This document shows, piece after piece, positions 44,296-53,024 of a DNA stretch of 64,000 bases. Origin of the DNA: Chitinophaga qingshengii (lineage in GTDB: Bacteria; Bacteroidota; Bacteroidia; Chitinophagales; Chitinophagaceae); assembly GCF_014529935.1 (NCBI RefSeq), contig NZ_JACVFC010000001.1, positions 186,001 to 250,000 on the forward strand, in the 5' to 3' direction. Under the pieces are notes generated by a model that was not told where the DNA came from, made no database searches, and saw only the letters and a program-made list of their open reading frames with translations. The translations under genes were made by a program, and so were the position numbers. How positions within the stretch are numbered: position 1 is the first letter of the stretch; each line of letters opens with the position of its first letter.

Positions 44296-45261
44296 TCACC
44301 TCGTCTTATAACACCCATATGCCTCTTCCAAATCTGACAAATCGCACTCCAGCGCCTTACGGTCCCAGTGACTGGTATTCGCCGCGGCCTCATAAGTAGA
44401 CTTCAAAAAGGCCATCAGTATTCCTTCCGGATTGGCTGATGCCTGCACCGCGTCATAGGGCAACATAAACTCACCCATTTCCTGGCTATAGAAAGCCTCC
44501 GCCGGCTGTACCGGTTGGGCAGCAAATTCCGGCGCAGCCGGATACGCATAAGCATAAAAAGCGGCGTGCGGGAACTGATCATTCCCCGGCCAGAAGCCAC
44601 AGGAACTCACCTCTTTGGAATAGGCTTCCTGCATTACGATCGCAGGCATATTGGGGATTGCTCCCTGGTGTGCCGGTGCATCGCGGCCGGAGAAGCGGGT
44701 CACCGCCAGATCGAAGGCGCCCCAGAAAAAGTGTACAGGGCTGCATTTGCCGGTGAAACCGGCGCGGAAGCGGGTCATGACATTATGAATACGTACCAGG
44801 GCCTGCCAGAAATTCTCCATCTGGTGTTGGTCGTAGGATTGATGCAGATGATCTTTTGTAAACGGGATGGCATCCGGTAACTCGCTCGGAACAGGATAGA
44901 TGGTGACATCGATTTGCAGGGATCGCAGTTTATCGAACAGGGAGGTATAAAAATCCGCCACGGTGCGGGGACGCAGGCCTAATGCCTCTTTTTCTCCACT
45001 GCTGGTAGTAATGACCAGCTGATGATGAATAAAGTCAAAATCAATCTGAAAGATACCGTGGCGATAAGGCATACTCCCTGTGCTGAGTCCATAAGGATTG
45101 ACGTACAAGGTTACATGCCAGGAGTGGTTGAGCCAGGGCATCTGACGTAAGCGTATTTTACCGACGATCTGCGTCCACAGGTGAACGGTAGCGAGGGTGT
45201 CTTTCCAATCATCGTAGCGGATGACCGGCCATTGGCCGGAGGATAAAGTAGTCTGCTGCAT
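44296..45261 (-). CDS. DUF5996 family protein
   Basis: About 321 residues from ATG 45261 (MQQTTLSSGQWPVIRYDDWK). Conserved-looking blocks: WKDTLATVHLWTQIVGKIRL, HSWHVTLYVNPYGLSTG, PVHFFWGAFDLAVTRFSGR, CGFWPGN, YAYPAAPEF and FMLPYDAVQASANPEGILM. This layout matches the DUF5996 family, for which I know no function. Upstream codons of the open frame overlap the acyltransferase gene and were left out. It is 32 bp downstream of that gene on the same strand. Confidence 0.8.
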   Translation of the reverse strand: MQQTTLSSGQWPVIRYDDWKDTLATVHLWTQIVGKIRLRQMPWLNHSWHVTLYVNPYGLSTGSMPYRHGIFQIDFDFIHHQLVITTSSGEKEALGLRPRTVADFYTSLFDKLRSLQIDVTIYPVPSELPDAIPFTKDHLHQSYDQHQMENFWQALVRIHNVMTRFRAGFTGKCSPVHFFWGAFDLAVTRFSGRDAPAHQGAIPNMPAIVMQEAYSKEVSSCGFWPGNDQFPHAAFYAYAYPAAPEFAAQPVQPAEAFYSQEMGEFMLPYDAVQASANPEGILMAFLKSTYEAAANTSHWDRKALECDLSDLEEAYGCYKTR

Positions 45262-45293
45262 ACGGTTATAACAACAGAAACCGGCCAAGGGTT

Positions 45294-46475
45294 TTAGAGA
45301 TATTTGCGGATGATATGATTTTTTCTGACGATGGCCGTCAAGCCCCAACTCAGCATCCAACTGACGATGAATGTAATGAGAAATTTGGGCCAGGCCGGCA
45401 AAGGCAGATCCAGCAAGGCATACTGGCACCACAATACAAAAACGTAATGTACCAGGTAAATGCCATAGGCGTTGGCGGAGAGCGACTGCCACCAGCTACC
45501 GGTATAGTTCAACAGCCTTTTAAACGTTGTCAGGAAGGCGATGCCGCTCAGGGTACAGGATAATACCCAGATGGAACGGTATATCAAATTAGCCTGTATA
45601 TCGCTCAGTTCGTGTTTGGCCATCATGGCTACCAATGGCGCCTCGCTGCATTTCAGGGCGGCATAAACGCCCAGGGCGGCCAATAACCAGCACCACCAAT
45701 ATTGTACAAAAGCCGAAGTATCGGCAAACAGGCTGTTGCTCAGACCACGCACGCCTATCAGCATGCCCAGGAGAAAATAACCGAAGTATAACAACACCCG
45801 GCTAACCTGGAAGTCGAAAGGTCCGATGCCGGTCCATTTCCCGGCGTCGGTCATCAATACCATGGGGACGTATAATATCCAGGTAAACAGCCACCAGCAA
45901 AGCACCACCCCGCCCGGATGTTGCTGCTGACCGGTGAGCCAGCTATTGCCGCGTTCCATCATGGGACGTAGCAAAGGAAAAATACCGGCTGCTACCAGGT
46001 TAAACGCAAATAGTACCCAGATAAACCAGGGCGGTCCTACCGGCCATGCCTCTACGGTAAAAAAATCAGCCACATACGCGGGGATATCGTGCTTTCCATG
46101 CGCGATGTAATAAGCTGGGTAATAAGCAGCCAGCATCAGCACCGTCACCCCTATAGCAAAAGGAATAAACAGCCGGTAGAAACGATCGCGCACAAATTTA
46201 CCGGCGCCTTTCTGTTGCAGGCTGCGAAATACAAAAATGCCGCTGATCAAAAACATCAGTGACATAAAAAACACGTCGTTAAAATCTTCAAAGATATCCA
46301 GTCCCCTGCTACGGGCAGTGTCCACTACCGGATGCGTGGAACGGATATACGCTACCTTATCAAACCAGGCAAAGGTGGTATAGGCAAGAGAAGAATGGTG
46401 TGCTACCACTAATACGGTAACGAATGAACGCAGATTATCTATCCAGCTGGTACGATTATCCATACTATTGTTCAT
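45294..46475 (-). CDS. Acyltransferase 3 family membrane protein
   Basis: 393 residues with about ten membrane segments. N-terminal WIDNLRSFVTVLVVAHHSSLAY holds the family start motif with the catalytic-type His, followed by FMSLMFLISGIFVFRSL, RDRFYRLFIPF and the closing YGIYLVHYVFVLW. These inner-membrane proteins O-acylate surface polysaccharides or lipids. The substrate is unknown. The ATG pair (MNNSM) at 46475 is close to the divergent hydrolase, whose -7 box is at 46567. Confidence 0.9.
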   Translation of the reverse strand: MNNSMDNRTSWIDNLRSFVTVLVVAHHSSLAYTTFAWFDKVAYIRSTHPVVDTARSRGLDIFEDFNDVFFMSLMFLISGIFVFRSLQQKGAGKFVRDRFYRLFIPFAIGVTVLMLAAYYPAYYIAHGKHDIPAYVADFFTVEAWPVGPPWFIWVLFAFNLVAAGIFPLLRPMMERGNSWLTGQQQHPGGVVLCWWLFTWILYVPMVLMTDAGKWTGIGPFDFQVSRVLLYFGYFLLGMLIGVRGLSNSLFADTSAFVQYWWCWLLAALGVYAALKCSEAPLVAMMAKHELSDIQANLIYRSIWVLSCTLSGIAFLTTFKRLLNYTGSWWQSLSANAYGIYLVHYVFVLWCQYALLDLPLPAWPKFLITFIVSWMLSWGLTAIVRKNHIIRKYL

Positions 46476-46566
46476 GATCGGTTCACAATTTATATTTTTT
46501 TTGATGATTGTGCATTCACCCCCTTTTTTGTCGTGCTTACCCCTCTTCTCTTTCTTTTGGCCGATA

Positions 46567-46574
46567 TAATTTTG
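46567..46574 (+). promoter_or_regulatory. -7 element of the alpha/beta hydrolase gene
   Basis: TAATTTTG matches TAnnTTTG and lies 32 nt before the ATG at 46607. It excludes a longer start at 46508, which would lie upstream of the promoter. Confidence 0.6.
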
Positions 46575-46606
46575 TGGCTGTTACTTCACCTGAAAAACAC
46601 ACTAAA

Positions 46607-47485
46607 ATGAACCATTTAACCAAAGTATTACTGACTGTACTGATTGTATGCATGGGCGTGATGCCGGCTATGGCTCAACAACCAGCTGCCAAGGGTTATG
46701 CTGCCGTAAACGGACTCAAAATTTATTATGAAACACAGGGCAACGGCGCTCCCATTCTTTTGTTGCACGGCGCCTACATGAGTATTGAAGGGCCTTTCCG
46801 GGAACTGATGAACACCCTCTCCCGCAACCGGAAAGTGATTATACTGGAATCACAGGGGCATGGCAGAACCGCCGATATTAACCGGCCCATCACCTGCGAA
46901 AACATGGCCGACGATGCTGCAGCGTTACTGAAATACCTGAAAATAGACAGTGCCGATGTATTTGGCTACAGCATGGGCGGTGGTACCGCTTTACAGTTGG
47001 CTATCCGTCACCCAAAGATGGTAAAAAAACTGATCGTTGCTTCGGCCTCCTTTAAACATTCCGGTATGCAACCAGAGCTGATACAGATGATGCCCGGCTT
47101 CAAAGCCGAATACCTGGAAGGTACGCCGATGAAAATGGTGTACGACAGCCTGGCCCCTAATCCAAAAAACTTCCCGGTACTGGTAGAGAAACTGAAACAA
47201 CTGGATACCAACCCGCAGGACTGGCCGGCATCCGACATTAGCGGCATCCGCTCTCAAACGCTGCTGATATTTGGTGATGCAGACGCGATTACGCCTGAAC
47301 ACGCGGTAGAGATGTTCAGATTATTGGGCGGAGGTAAAATGGGTGATATGGCACCGCTGCCCAACAAACGGTTGGCTATTCTTCCCGGCACTTCGCACAT
47401 GGGCGTTATGATGCAGCCGCAACGACTGGTTCCTACCCTGGAAACGTTCCTGACACAGGATAACATTCCGGTTGGATTTATGTAA
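46607..47485 (+). CDS. Exported alpha/beta hydrolase
   Basis: 292 residues with a signal peptide (LLTVLIVCMGVMPAMAQ). The fold is clear: oxyanion region PILLLHGAYMS, LESQGHGRTADI, nucleophile elbow DVFGYSMGGGTAL with Ser as nucleophile, acid region LIFGDADAITPEHA and catalytic His in LPGTSHMGVM. Close relatives are annotated as hydrolases or haloperoxidase-like without known substrate. It would act in the periplasm. A hairpin after the stop ends the transcript. Confidence 0.92.
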   Translation: MNHLTKVLLTVLIVCMGVMPAMAQQPAAKGYAAVNGLKIYYETQGNGAPILLLHGAYMSIEGPFRELMNTLSRNRKVIILESQGHGRTADINRPITCENMADDAAALLKYLKIDSADVFGYSMGGGTALQLAIRHPKMVKKLIVASASFKHSGMQPELIQMMPGFKAEYLEGTPMKMVYDSLAPNPKNFPVLVEKLKQLDTNPQDWPASDISGIRSQTLLIFGDADAITPEHAVEMFRLLGGGKMGDMAPLPNKRLAILPGTSHMGVMMQPQRLVPTLETFLTQDNIPVGFM

Positions 47486-47497
47486 TCATATTGAGCA

Positions 47498-47524
47498 GAC
47501 AGCCGCGTTTTCAATGCGGCTGTC
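47498..47524. terminator. Hairpin terminator between convergent genes
   Basis: GACAGCCGC (47498-47506) pairs perfectly with GCGGCTGTC (47516-47524), 9 nt loop. It lies directly before the stop of the opposite gene at 47525; a T run is weak. Confidence 0.7.
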
Positions 47525-47809
47525 TTATATCGCCCAGGTGCCAAAATCGTACTCCAACTGGCAGAGGATTTCGCCAAAATCCCCATCCCCCGGTTCATCA
47601 AACAGATGTTGCATCGCAGTTAACCGTTGACAGATAACCTCCTCTTTTTTGGCAAACTTTGTTTGGGCCAATGTTTTCAGTGCAGCTATCTCGGTTTGCC
47701 ATACCTCTTCCCTTACGGTGGTACGATGTTGCCAATATAACTGTAGTTTATCAAGATGCGCGGCAGCCTGGAAGATAAAGGGTGTATCCGGATGATTCAG
47801 GTCTAACAT
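47525..47809 (-). CDS. Hypothetical protein
   Basis: 94 residues, helical and charged, no signal peptide. It ends in a Gly/Asp-rich stretch (DEPGDGDFGEILCQLEYDF). I do not recognise a family. Its start lies 15 bp downstream of the phosphotransferase-like gene stop, so it is probably cotranscribed with it. The coding character (frame kept over 94 codons between two real genes) supports a real gene. Confidence 0.6.
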   Translation of the reverse strand: MLDLNHPDTPFIFQAAAHLDKLQLYWQHRTTVREEVWQTEIAALKTLAQTKFAKKEEVICQRLTAMQHLFDEPGDGDFGEILCQLEYDFGTWAI

Positions 47810-47824
47810 AAGATCAAAATTAAA

Positions 47825-48826
47825 TTAAAAACCTTCCTTCTGCCAATACGTATCCGCAATATGTTTCAGAAACCCGGTGATCACCTTTAAATGCGCAGTC
47901 TCGAGCTGGGCATAAAATTGATCATGGGTAGTATGAAAACCCATATAAAAAAGCCAGAACCCCAGGGCCAGATATGGCACGGCGGCCAGCTCATCAGCAC
48001 TCAGGGAACGATGTTCCCGGTACCCTCCCAGCAACGTGGCAAAGGCTTCTTTCGCAGCTTTTTCATCCATACGGCGGGTGAACACTTCTATGGCCAAATG
48101 TTGCCAGAAAACAGCAAGATCGTTGACCACCCAACCGTAACCGGTAAAGTCAAAATCGAACAGGGTGACAGCATCACCATCGAAGTGGATATTTTTGGGC
48201 AGAAAATCAAAATGACAATATCCTGTGGGGCAGTTGGACGCATCCAATTGTGACAACCGGTGATTAGCCCGACGAGCCAACTCCTGCAGACAGGCATAAC
48301 TTTCCGGATCACCGGAGAAGAAAGGCGCCAGCAGCTGCAGCGGCTTAAAGAGTGTGGTATCCGTATCGAAATGCCAACGGCTATTCCCCCACGCTATCGT
48401 AGCGGATACGTTGTGAAAACGCGCCATCTCCCGGCCCAGGCTCTTCAGCTGGTTGCCGTTCAATGGTTTAACGCTCCGGCCGGGGGCATAGCTGAACAGC
48501 ACCATGCCTCTGATACCTTCTGCTGCGGGTAGTTGCTGGATCGTTTCACCCGCAGTATCTGTGATAGGGTAAGAAACGGCGACATTAGCGGCTTTCAGCG
48601 CCAGCAATAAAGTTACCTCCTCCTGTATCTGCGGAAGGCTTCGGTGCGAGGAACGATAAATACGGCAAACAAAGCGGTCACCGGATGTTTCTACCAGGTA
48701 GGTATCGCCCACCCCACGTAAAAGAAAGGTACAACGGACAGCCGTCAGGTGGTATTTTTCAGCGATCAGGGAAGCAAGAGCAAGGGGACAAAGCGTAGAG
48801 TAAGTCGTCGGGAAAACAGTTTTCAT
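47825..48826 (-). CDS. Aminoglycoside-phosphotransferase-like kinase
   Basis: 333 residues with the APH/choline-kinase core: glycine-loop region LLRGVGDTYLVETSGDRFVCRIYR with its Lys/Arg, catalytic loop HFDFLPKNIHF (His-Asp...Asn) and the metal motif LFDFDFTGYGW. The C-terminal helical part (FWQHLAIEVFTRRM) follows. Known members phosphorylate small alcohols, sugars, homoserine or proteins (SrkA-like); the substrate is unknown. It leads a short operon with the hypothetical gene at 47525. Confidence 0.88.
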   Translation of the reverse strand: MKTVFPTTYSTLCPLALASLIAEKYHLTAVRCTFLLRGVGDTYLVETSGDRFVCRIYRSSHRSLPQIQEEVTLLLALKAANVAVSYPITDTAGETIQQLPAAEGIRGMVLFSYAPGRSVKPLNGNQLKSLGREMARFHNVSATIAWGNSRWHFDTDTTLFKPLQLLAPFFSGDPESYACLQELARRANHRLSQLDASNCPTGYCHFDFLPKNIHFDGDAVTLFDFDFTGYGWVVNDLAVFWQHLAIEVFTRRMDEKAAKEAFATLLGGYREHRSLSADELAAVPYLALGFWLFYMGFHTTHDQFYAQLETAHLKVITGFLKHIADTYWQKEGF

Positions 48827-48851
48827 TCAATAAAGATATAAACAACCCATA

Positions 48852-48886
48852 AAAAAAGGTTGCAGGAAAATGCTGCAACCTTTTTT
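48852..48886. terminator. Bidirectional terminator
   Basis: A 14 bp perfect stem (48852-48865 with 48873-48886), 7 nt loop, A and T tails on opposite sides. It ends the transcript of the His/Asp-rich gene, whose stop is 10 nt away on the minus strand. Confidence 0.9.
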
Positions 48887-48896
48887 AAGCTCCTCT

Positions 48897-49403
48897 TCAA
48901 TCATCATCGCCGTGATCATGATGGTGGCCATGGCCGTGGCCCCGCCAGTGACGATCCCCCTGGTCGTCATCATCGTCGTCGTGATCGCGGTGAGGGCGGT
49001 AGCGGTTATCATGACAGTCGCGGATCAGGTCCTGACGATCGTACCAGCCACGATACCTGCCATACCGGCTACGGTAATAACCTGCATTCAGGTAAGGCCT
49101 TGGGTCATTGATCACGACCTTATAACCCCGGTACAGGTCATAATGATAATAACGCGGTAAGGCGTTGGCAAATATCCAATCACCTTCATCACGATCGAAA
49201 TAAATAAACTGACGGCGGGGAATGTAGTAGTAGGCATCAATATCAGGCAGGTAGTAATATTCAGCATAGTCGTAGCCGACAGGCCCCCAAAGCGGCTGGC
49301 TTCCTACGTTTAAGTTGACATTAACACGAACCTGGGCTTGTGTGGTGGATGCATAGCAAAGGCCTGCGGCCCACAGGAGGGCCATAGCGGCAAGCTTCTT
49401 CAT
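48897..49403 (-). CDS. Secreted protein with His/Asp-rich C-terminal tail
   Basis: 168 residues. Signal peptide (MKKLAAMALLWAAGLCYAST, cleavage near TQAQ). Residues about 25-115 are Tyr-rich (EYYYLPDIDAYYYIPRRQ, YYHYDLYRGYK). The last 35 residues are almost only Asp, His, Gly and Arg (HRDHDDDDDDQGDRHW then HGHGHHHDHGDDD), which should bind divalent metal ions such as Zn, Ni or Cu. Related signal-peptide plus YYY-type proteins occur in Bacteroidota without assigned function. A metal-storage or periplasmic chelator role is inference. It has its own terminator. Confidence 0.8.
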   Translation of the reverse strand: MKKLAAMALLWAAGLCYASTTQAQVRVNVNLNVGSQPLWGPVGYDYAEYYYLPDIDAYYYIPRRQFIYFDRDEGDWIFANALPRYYHYDLYRGYKVVINDPRPYLNAGYYRSRYGRYRGWYDRQDLIRDCHDNRYRPHRDHDDDDDDQGDRHWRGHGHGHHHDHGDDD

Positions 49404-49458
49404 AAAAAGTATGGTTTATACGGCTGTCATTGCTAATTTGATGCCAGATTATACCGGG

Positions 49459-50382
49459 CTAACAGACCGGCTTAAACGACTGCCGGAAGGCCTGCGGAGA
49501 AAGATGGGTTTTGGTTTTAAATAATTTACTGAATGACTGCGGATGCTCAAATCCCAGCTCATAGGCTATTTCACTTACCGACAACGTAGTGGTGGACAGC
49601 TTCTCCTTCGCTTTCGCCATGAGTTTATCGTGGATATGTTGCTGGGTACTTTTACCGGTCAGTACTTTTAGTAAGCCGCTGAGGTAATTGGGCGACATAT
49701 TCAGCTGATCTGCAAAAGACTGTACGGTAGGCAATCCGTTTTTCACCAGTTCATCGCTATCGAAATATTTATCCAACAGGGATTCCAGGCGATCCAACAC
49801 ATGGTGGCCGCTAATTTTCCGGGTCAGAAACTGCCGATGATAAAACCTTTCTGAATAAGTCAGCAGCAACTCCAGCTGGGCAATCATCACGTCGTGGCTG
49901 AACTGGTCCATGTTGGCATGGTACTCCTGTTCGATGTTGTTCATGATGCCGGCGATAACGCCTTCTTCTTTGTCCGACAGATACAGGGCTTCATGTACCA
50001 TATAACTGAAATATTCATATTGCCTGATTTTCCTGGCCAGTGGGGTATTCCAGAGGAAATCGGGATGGATCAGTAAGAGCCATCCCGTATGTTTGAATTC
50101 TCTATCTGTTTCAATGGAAAACACCTGGTTGGGTCCTACAAAAAAAAGGGTGCCTCCGTCGAAGTCATATTCCTGCTGGCCGTATTTCATTTTCCCTGCG
50201 AAGTTGCGTTTCAGCGCTACCGAATAAAACTCCTGTATCAGGTACTTCGGTTCGTCGGCATTCAGCCATTTGATGTCTTCAAAATTGATGACACTGATCA
50301 ATGGGTGTTCCGGACCGGGCAGATGCCGGAGCTGATGCAGCGCGCTGATCGTCTTCATGTGATAAGGTTGTATGTCGGCCAT
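49459..50382 (-). CDS. AraC-family transcriptional regulator
   Basis: 307 residues. N-terminal cupin-like sensor (LISVINFEDIKWL, GGTLFFVGPNQVFSIE) and C-terminal two-helix-turn-helix domain (TVQSFADQLNMSPNYLSGLLKVLTGKS, then LSVSEIAYELGFEHPQSFSKLFKTKTHLSPQAFRQSF). It is transcribed 9 nt after the NmrA-like oxidoreductase gene on the same strand and probably regulates it or a nearby target. Confidence 0.92.
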   Translation of the reverse strand: MADIQPYHMKTISALHQLRHLPGPEHPLISVINFEDIKWLNADEPKYLIQEFYSVALKRNFAGKMKYGQQEYDFDGGTLFFVGPNQVFSIETDREFKHTGWLLLIHPDFLWNTPLARKIRQYEYFSYMVHEALYLSDKEEGVIAGIMNNIEQEYHANMDQFSHDVMIAQLELLLTYSERFYHRQFLTRKISGHHVLDRLESLLDKYFDSDELVKNGLPTVQSFADQLNMSPNYLSGLLKVLTGKSTQQHIHDKLMAKAKEKLSTTTLSVSEIAYELGFEHPQSFSKLFKTKTHLSPQAFRQSFKPVC

Positions 50383-50391
50383 GCTATTAAA

Positions 50392-51285
50392 TTAGTTACT
50401 TTTTGCGAAAACGGCAGCGAACTCGCGCGCAAAAACTTCCATCTTTACTTTCCCCATGGAAGCCGGCGGGTGCTGACGATAGTCTTCCAGCAGTACCCCG
50501 GAATGAATGCTGTCGTATAGTTCCACCAGTGCCGCTGCTGTGACGGCCGGTACCCCCCTGGCGTCCAGCTGTTCCCGTACTGCCGTTGCCGGTATAACCT
50601 GCCATTGCAGGCCAGGCCGACCGATAGCTTTTCCCAGCACGGCGGCCACCTCGTTGCAGGTACGTTCATCGCTGGAGACATAACGTGTTTTCGGCGCTTC
50701 CCCGGTACGGACCAGCTCTTCGGCCACCGCCCCGGCGATATCCTGCGCAGATACCCAGGGCACCAGGTCGTCTCCCCCGTAGTTGAGCGCTATCTTGCCC
50801 GTATGACGGATCATGTCTGTAAAGTGATATAAATTAGTATAAAAGCTGCCGGGACGTATATGCGTCAACGTCAGTCCGGGTATGGCGTCCAGGATAGCTT
50901 CTCCATGGTGGGAGCCCAGGATAATGCCCGTACCGCTGGTGAGCGGCGCGCCGAAGCTGCTGAGATAAACCACCCGTTGTACGCCGGCATGGCGGATGGC
51001 CTGCGCGTAGGTATCGGCAATCCGGCTGTAGTATTGTACCGGTGTTTCCGCCGTGACATAATTGGGAGGTGTCATACAATACACCGCATCTGCGCCGGTG
51101 AATGTTTTTTCAATAAAAGCCGTATCTTCCAAAGAGCCAATGGCTGCAGTTGCGCCCAGGGCTTCCACATCGGATTGTTTTTCGGGATTGCTGCTAATGA
51201 CGGTCACCTGGTGACCGGCACCTGTCAACTGCTGGGTCAGTGGCCTGCTGATGTTCCCCAGGGAACCTGTTACAATGATCTTCAT
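50392..51285 (-). CDS. NmrA-like NAD(P)-binding oxidoreductase
   Basis: 297 residues from ATG 51285 (a second ATG at 51294 is in frame). N-terminal Rossmann motif KIIVTGSLGNISRPLTQQL, then ATAAIGSLEDTAFIEKTF and ADAVYCMTPPNYVTAETP; the protein lacks the Tyr-x-x-x-Lys triad, as in NmrA/quinone-oxidoreductase (YtfG) proteins. These reduce quinones or sense NAD(P)(H). It leads an operon with the AraC gene. Confidence 0.9.
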   Translation of the reverse strand: MKIIVTGSLGNISRPLTQQLTGAGHQVTVISSNPEKQSDVEALGATAAIGSLEDTAFIEKTFTGADAVYCMTPPNYVTAETPVQYYSRIADTYAQAIRHAGVQRVVYLSSFGAPLTSGTGIILGSHHGEAILDAIPGLTLTHIRPGSFYTNLYHFTDMIRHTGKIALNYGGDDLVPWVSAQDIAGAVAEELVRTGEAPKTRYVSSDERTCNEVAAVLGKAIGRPGLQWQVIPATAVREQLDARGVPAVTAAALVELYDSIHSGVLLEDYRQHPPASMGKVKMEVFAREFAAVFAKSN

Positions 51286-51346
51286 ATGGAGCATTTTTTA
51301 GTACATCAAAGGTCCGTTGCCCCGGAAATACCGTCGAAGCCTAATC

Positions 51347-51354
51347 TACTTTTG
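51347..51354 (+). promoter_or_regulatory. Possible -7 element upstream of the TolC operon
   Basis: TACTTTTG matches TAnnTTTG and points toward the TolC gene, but it is 230 nt before the ATG, giving a long AT-rich leader. The 290 bp region 51295-51584 holds no gene. The next 200 nt are strikingly A/T-rich (51400-51530). Confidence 0.4.
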
Positions 51355-51584
51355 TTGTAGCCAAATCCTGTTATTTTCTCCCGGAAGATCTGTTTTTAAC
51401 TAATTAATAAAAAAACAATATCAGTTTATCATCTCCTGCTCAATCATCCCCCGCAGGGGGAAAACCAACACAGTAAAAATATTATATATATAAAAGAAGA
51501 AATCAAACATTAGTTTATTTTATGTGTTAATTCAGAGTAATGAACTATGTTGCAACTATCTGTAGATTAAAAACGTGTTTATCA

Positions 51585-52991
51585 ATGAAAAGTAAGCTGT
51601 CATTCCTGCTCCTGTCCCTTTTGTTTTACCACTATGCCGAGGCCCAAACAGCGCCCGGTTTCAAAGAGCTTCTTGACAGTGCCATGGTTCGGGATGCCGA
51701 TCTCAGAGGCCAGCTTACCAAAAACAAACTGACGACGCTGGACCAGCACAAGCTGAAGGATGTATACCTCCCCACCCTGGAGGTAAGCGGCAAGGCGGGT
51801 TATCTGAATGCCACCGCCCGTATTATTTCCCCGGAGCTAAACCTGCAACCGTTTCTGACCATCCCCGAAGGCAAGTACAACAACAACATCAATGTATCCG
51901 GATTTTCAGGACTGGCCAAAGCTGAGGCCAAGATGCTGCTGTATTCCGGCGGTAAGGTGAAACAACTCAGCAAAGCACTGGAAGAAAAACGGCAATCGGA
52001 AACGGTGCTGCTGGAAAAAACATCCGACGAGGTGGCCGCTGTTGTTGCCAGAGCGTATGACCAGTTAGCACTGGTACACCAGTCGAAGAAAGTGCTGGAT
52101 GAAGCCAAAAGAAGGCTGGATGCCAACCGCGTTACCGCCGATAAAGCGCTGGGTTATGGGTTGATCACACCCTATGACCATAAAAAAATAGAGCTGGCAC
52201 AGGCCACCCTTAACTCCAAAGTGGCCGAGTATGAAGGCAAAAAAGAACTGCTGCTCACTCAACTGGAAGTGCTGACCGGCATTGGACAGGAAAGGCTACG
52301 GCTCATTGAACCTGTGCTGGTACCCGCCGTACTCGCCGCTCCGCAAAAAACAATTGAACAACGAGCCGAAATACGGGCGCTGGACCATGGTATCAGCGCT
52401 TCCGGCTACAAAATAAAAGCGGAACAAACCTGGTGGATCCCTAAAGTACAACTGATGGCTTCCGGTTATTATATTGGACTTTATGGCTCCCATGTGAAAT
52501 CTTCCGAAAATATTATTCCGGCTATACCCGCCATCAACTACCCCGGCCACAAGCTGGACTGGCGGCCGACCAACTTCAATATTTTCCCTATGCTGAGTGC
52601 CGGCGTCGGATTTAAATGGGAGATCTTCGACGGCAGGGAGGGAAAACATGCCATCGAAACAGCGCGTATTGACCGGGAACTGTTACAAAACCAACGTTAC
52701 GACGCCATGCGCAAATTAACGCTCAACCAGGCGAATAATCAATCCAATTATAATATCGCCAATTCCCAGATCGCGCTGAAGAAAAAAGAGAAAGAGATGG
52801 CCAACGATGCGCTGGTACAGGCGGAGAAAGAATTCCGGTATGGCATGTCCAAGTCCACCCAGCTGATAGAAGCCGAAAACGACCTGGAAGCCGCAGAACT
52901 GGAATACCAGAACGCTATCTTCAATCAACGCAGGGCAGCAATAGAACTGATGCGCTCCACGCAGGAACTGGACATCACCCGATTCTATTGA
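51585..52991 (+). CDS. TolC-family outer-membrane efflux protein
   Basis: 468 residues from ATG 51585 (MKSKLSFLLLSLLFYHYAEAQ signal peptide). Long helical hairpins typical of TolC: GFKELLDSAMVRDADLRGQ, GGKVKQLSKALEEKRQSE, ANRVTADKALGYGLITPYDHKKIELAQ and the second repeat ANDALVQAEKEFRYGMSKSTQLIEAENDLEAAELEYQ. It forms the outer-membrane channel of the export system encoded with the next two genes. ATG 51585 is chosen over an upstream ATG at 51540 because the signal peptide starts there. Confidence 0.94.
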   Translation: MKSKLSFLLLSLLFYHYAEAQTAPGFKELLDSAMVRDADLRGQLTKNKLTTLDQHKLKDVYLPTLEVSGKAGYLNATARIISPELNLQPFLTIPEGKYNNNINVSGFSGLAKAEAKMLLYSGGKVKQLSKALEEKRQSETVLLEKTSDEVAAVVARAYDQLALVHQSKKVLDEAKRRLDANRVTADKALGYGLITPYDHKKIELAQATLNSKVAEYEGKKELLLTQLEVLTGIGQERLRLIEPVLVPAVLAAPQKTIEQRAEIRALDHGISASGYKIKAEQTWWIPKVQLMASGYYIGLYGSHVKSSENIIPAIPAINYPGHKLDWRPTNFNIFPMLSAGVGFKWEIFDGREGKHAIETARIDRELLQNQRYDAMRKLTLNQANNQSNYNIANSQIALKKKEKEMANDALVQAEKEFRYGMSKSTQLIEAENDLEAAELEYQNAIFNQRRAAIELMRSTQELDITRFY

Positions 52992-53024
52992 TTGACCACT
53001 ATTATCCAAACTAATTAGCATACG

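Noticed and set aside
43916..44311. A plus-strand frame of 131 codons with repeated QSSHSTIKT words
   Set aside because: The repeated words are translations of CRISPR repeats; no protein is encoded.
48870..49160. A plus-strand frame of Val/Ile-rich residues
   Set aside because: It is the complement of the His/Asp-rich tail (GAT/CAC codons read backward), not a membrane protein.
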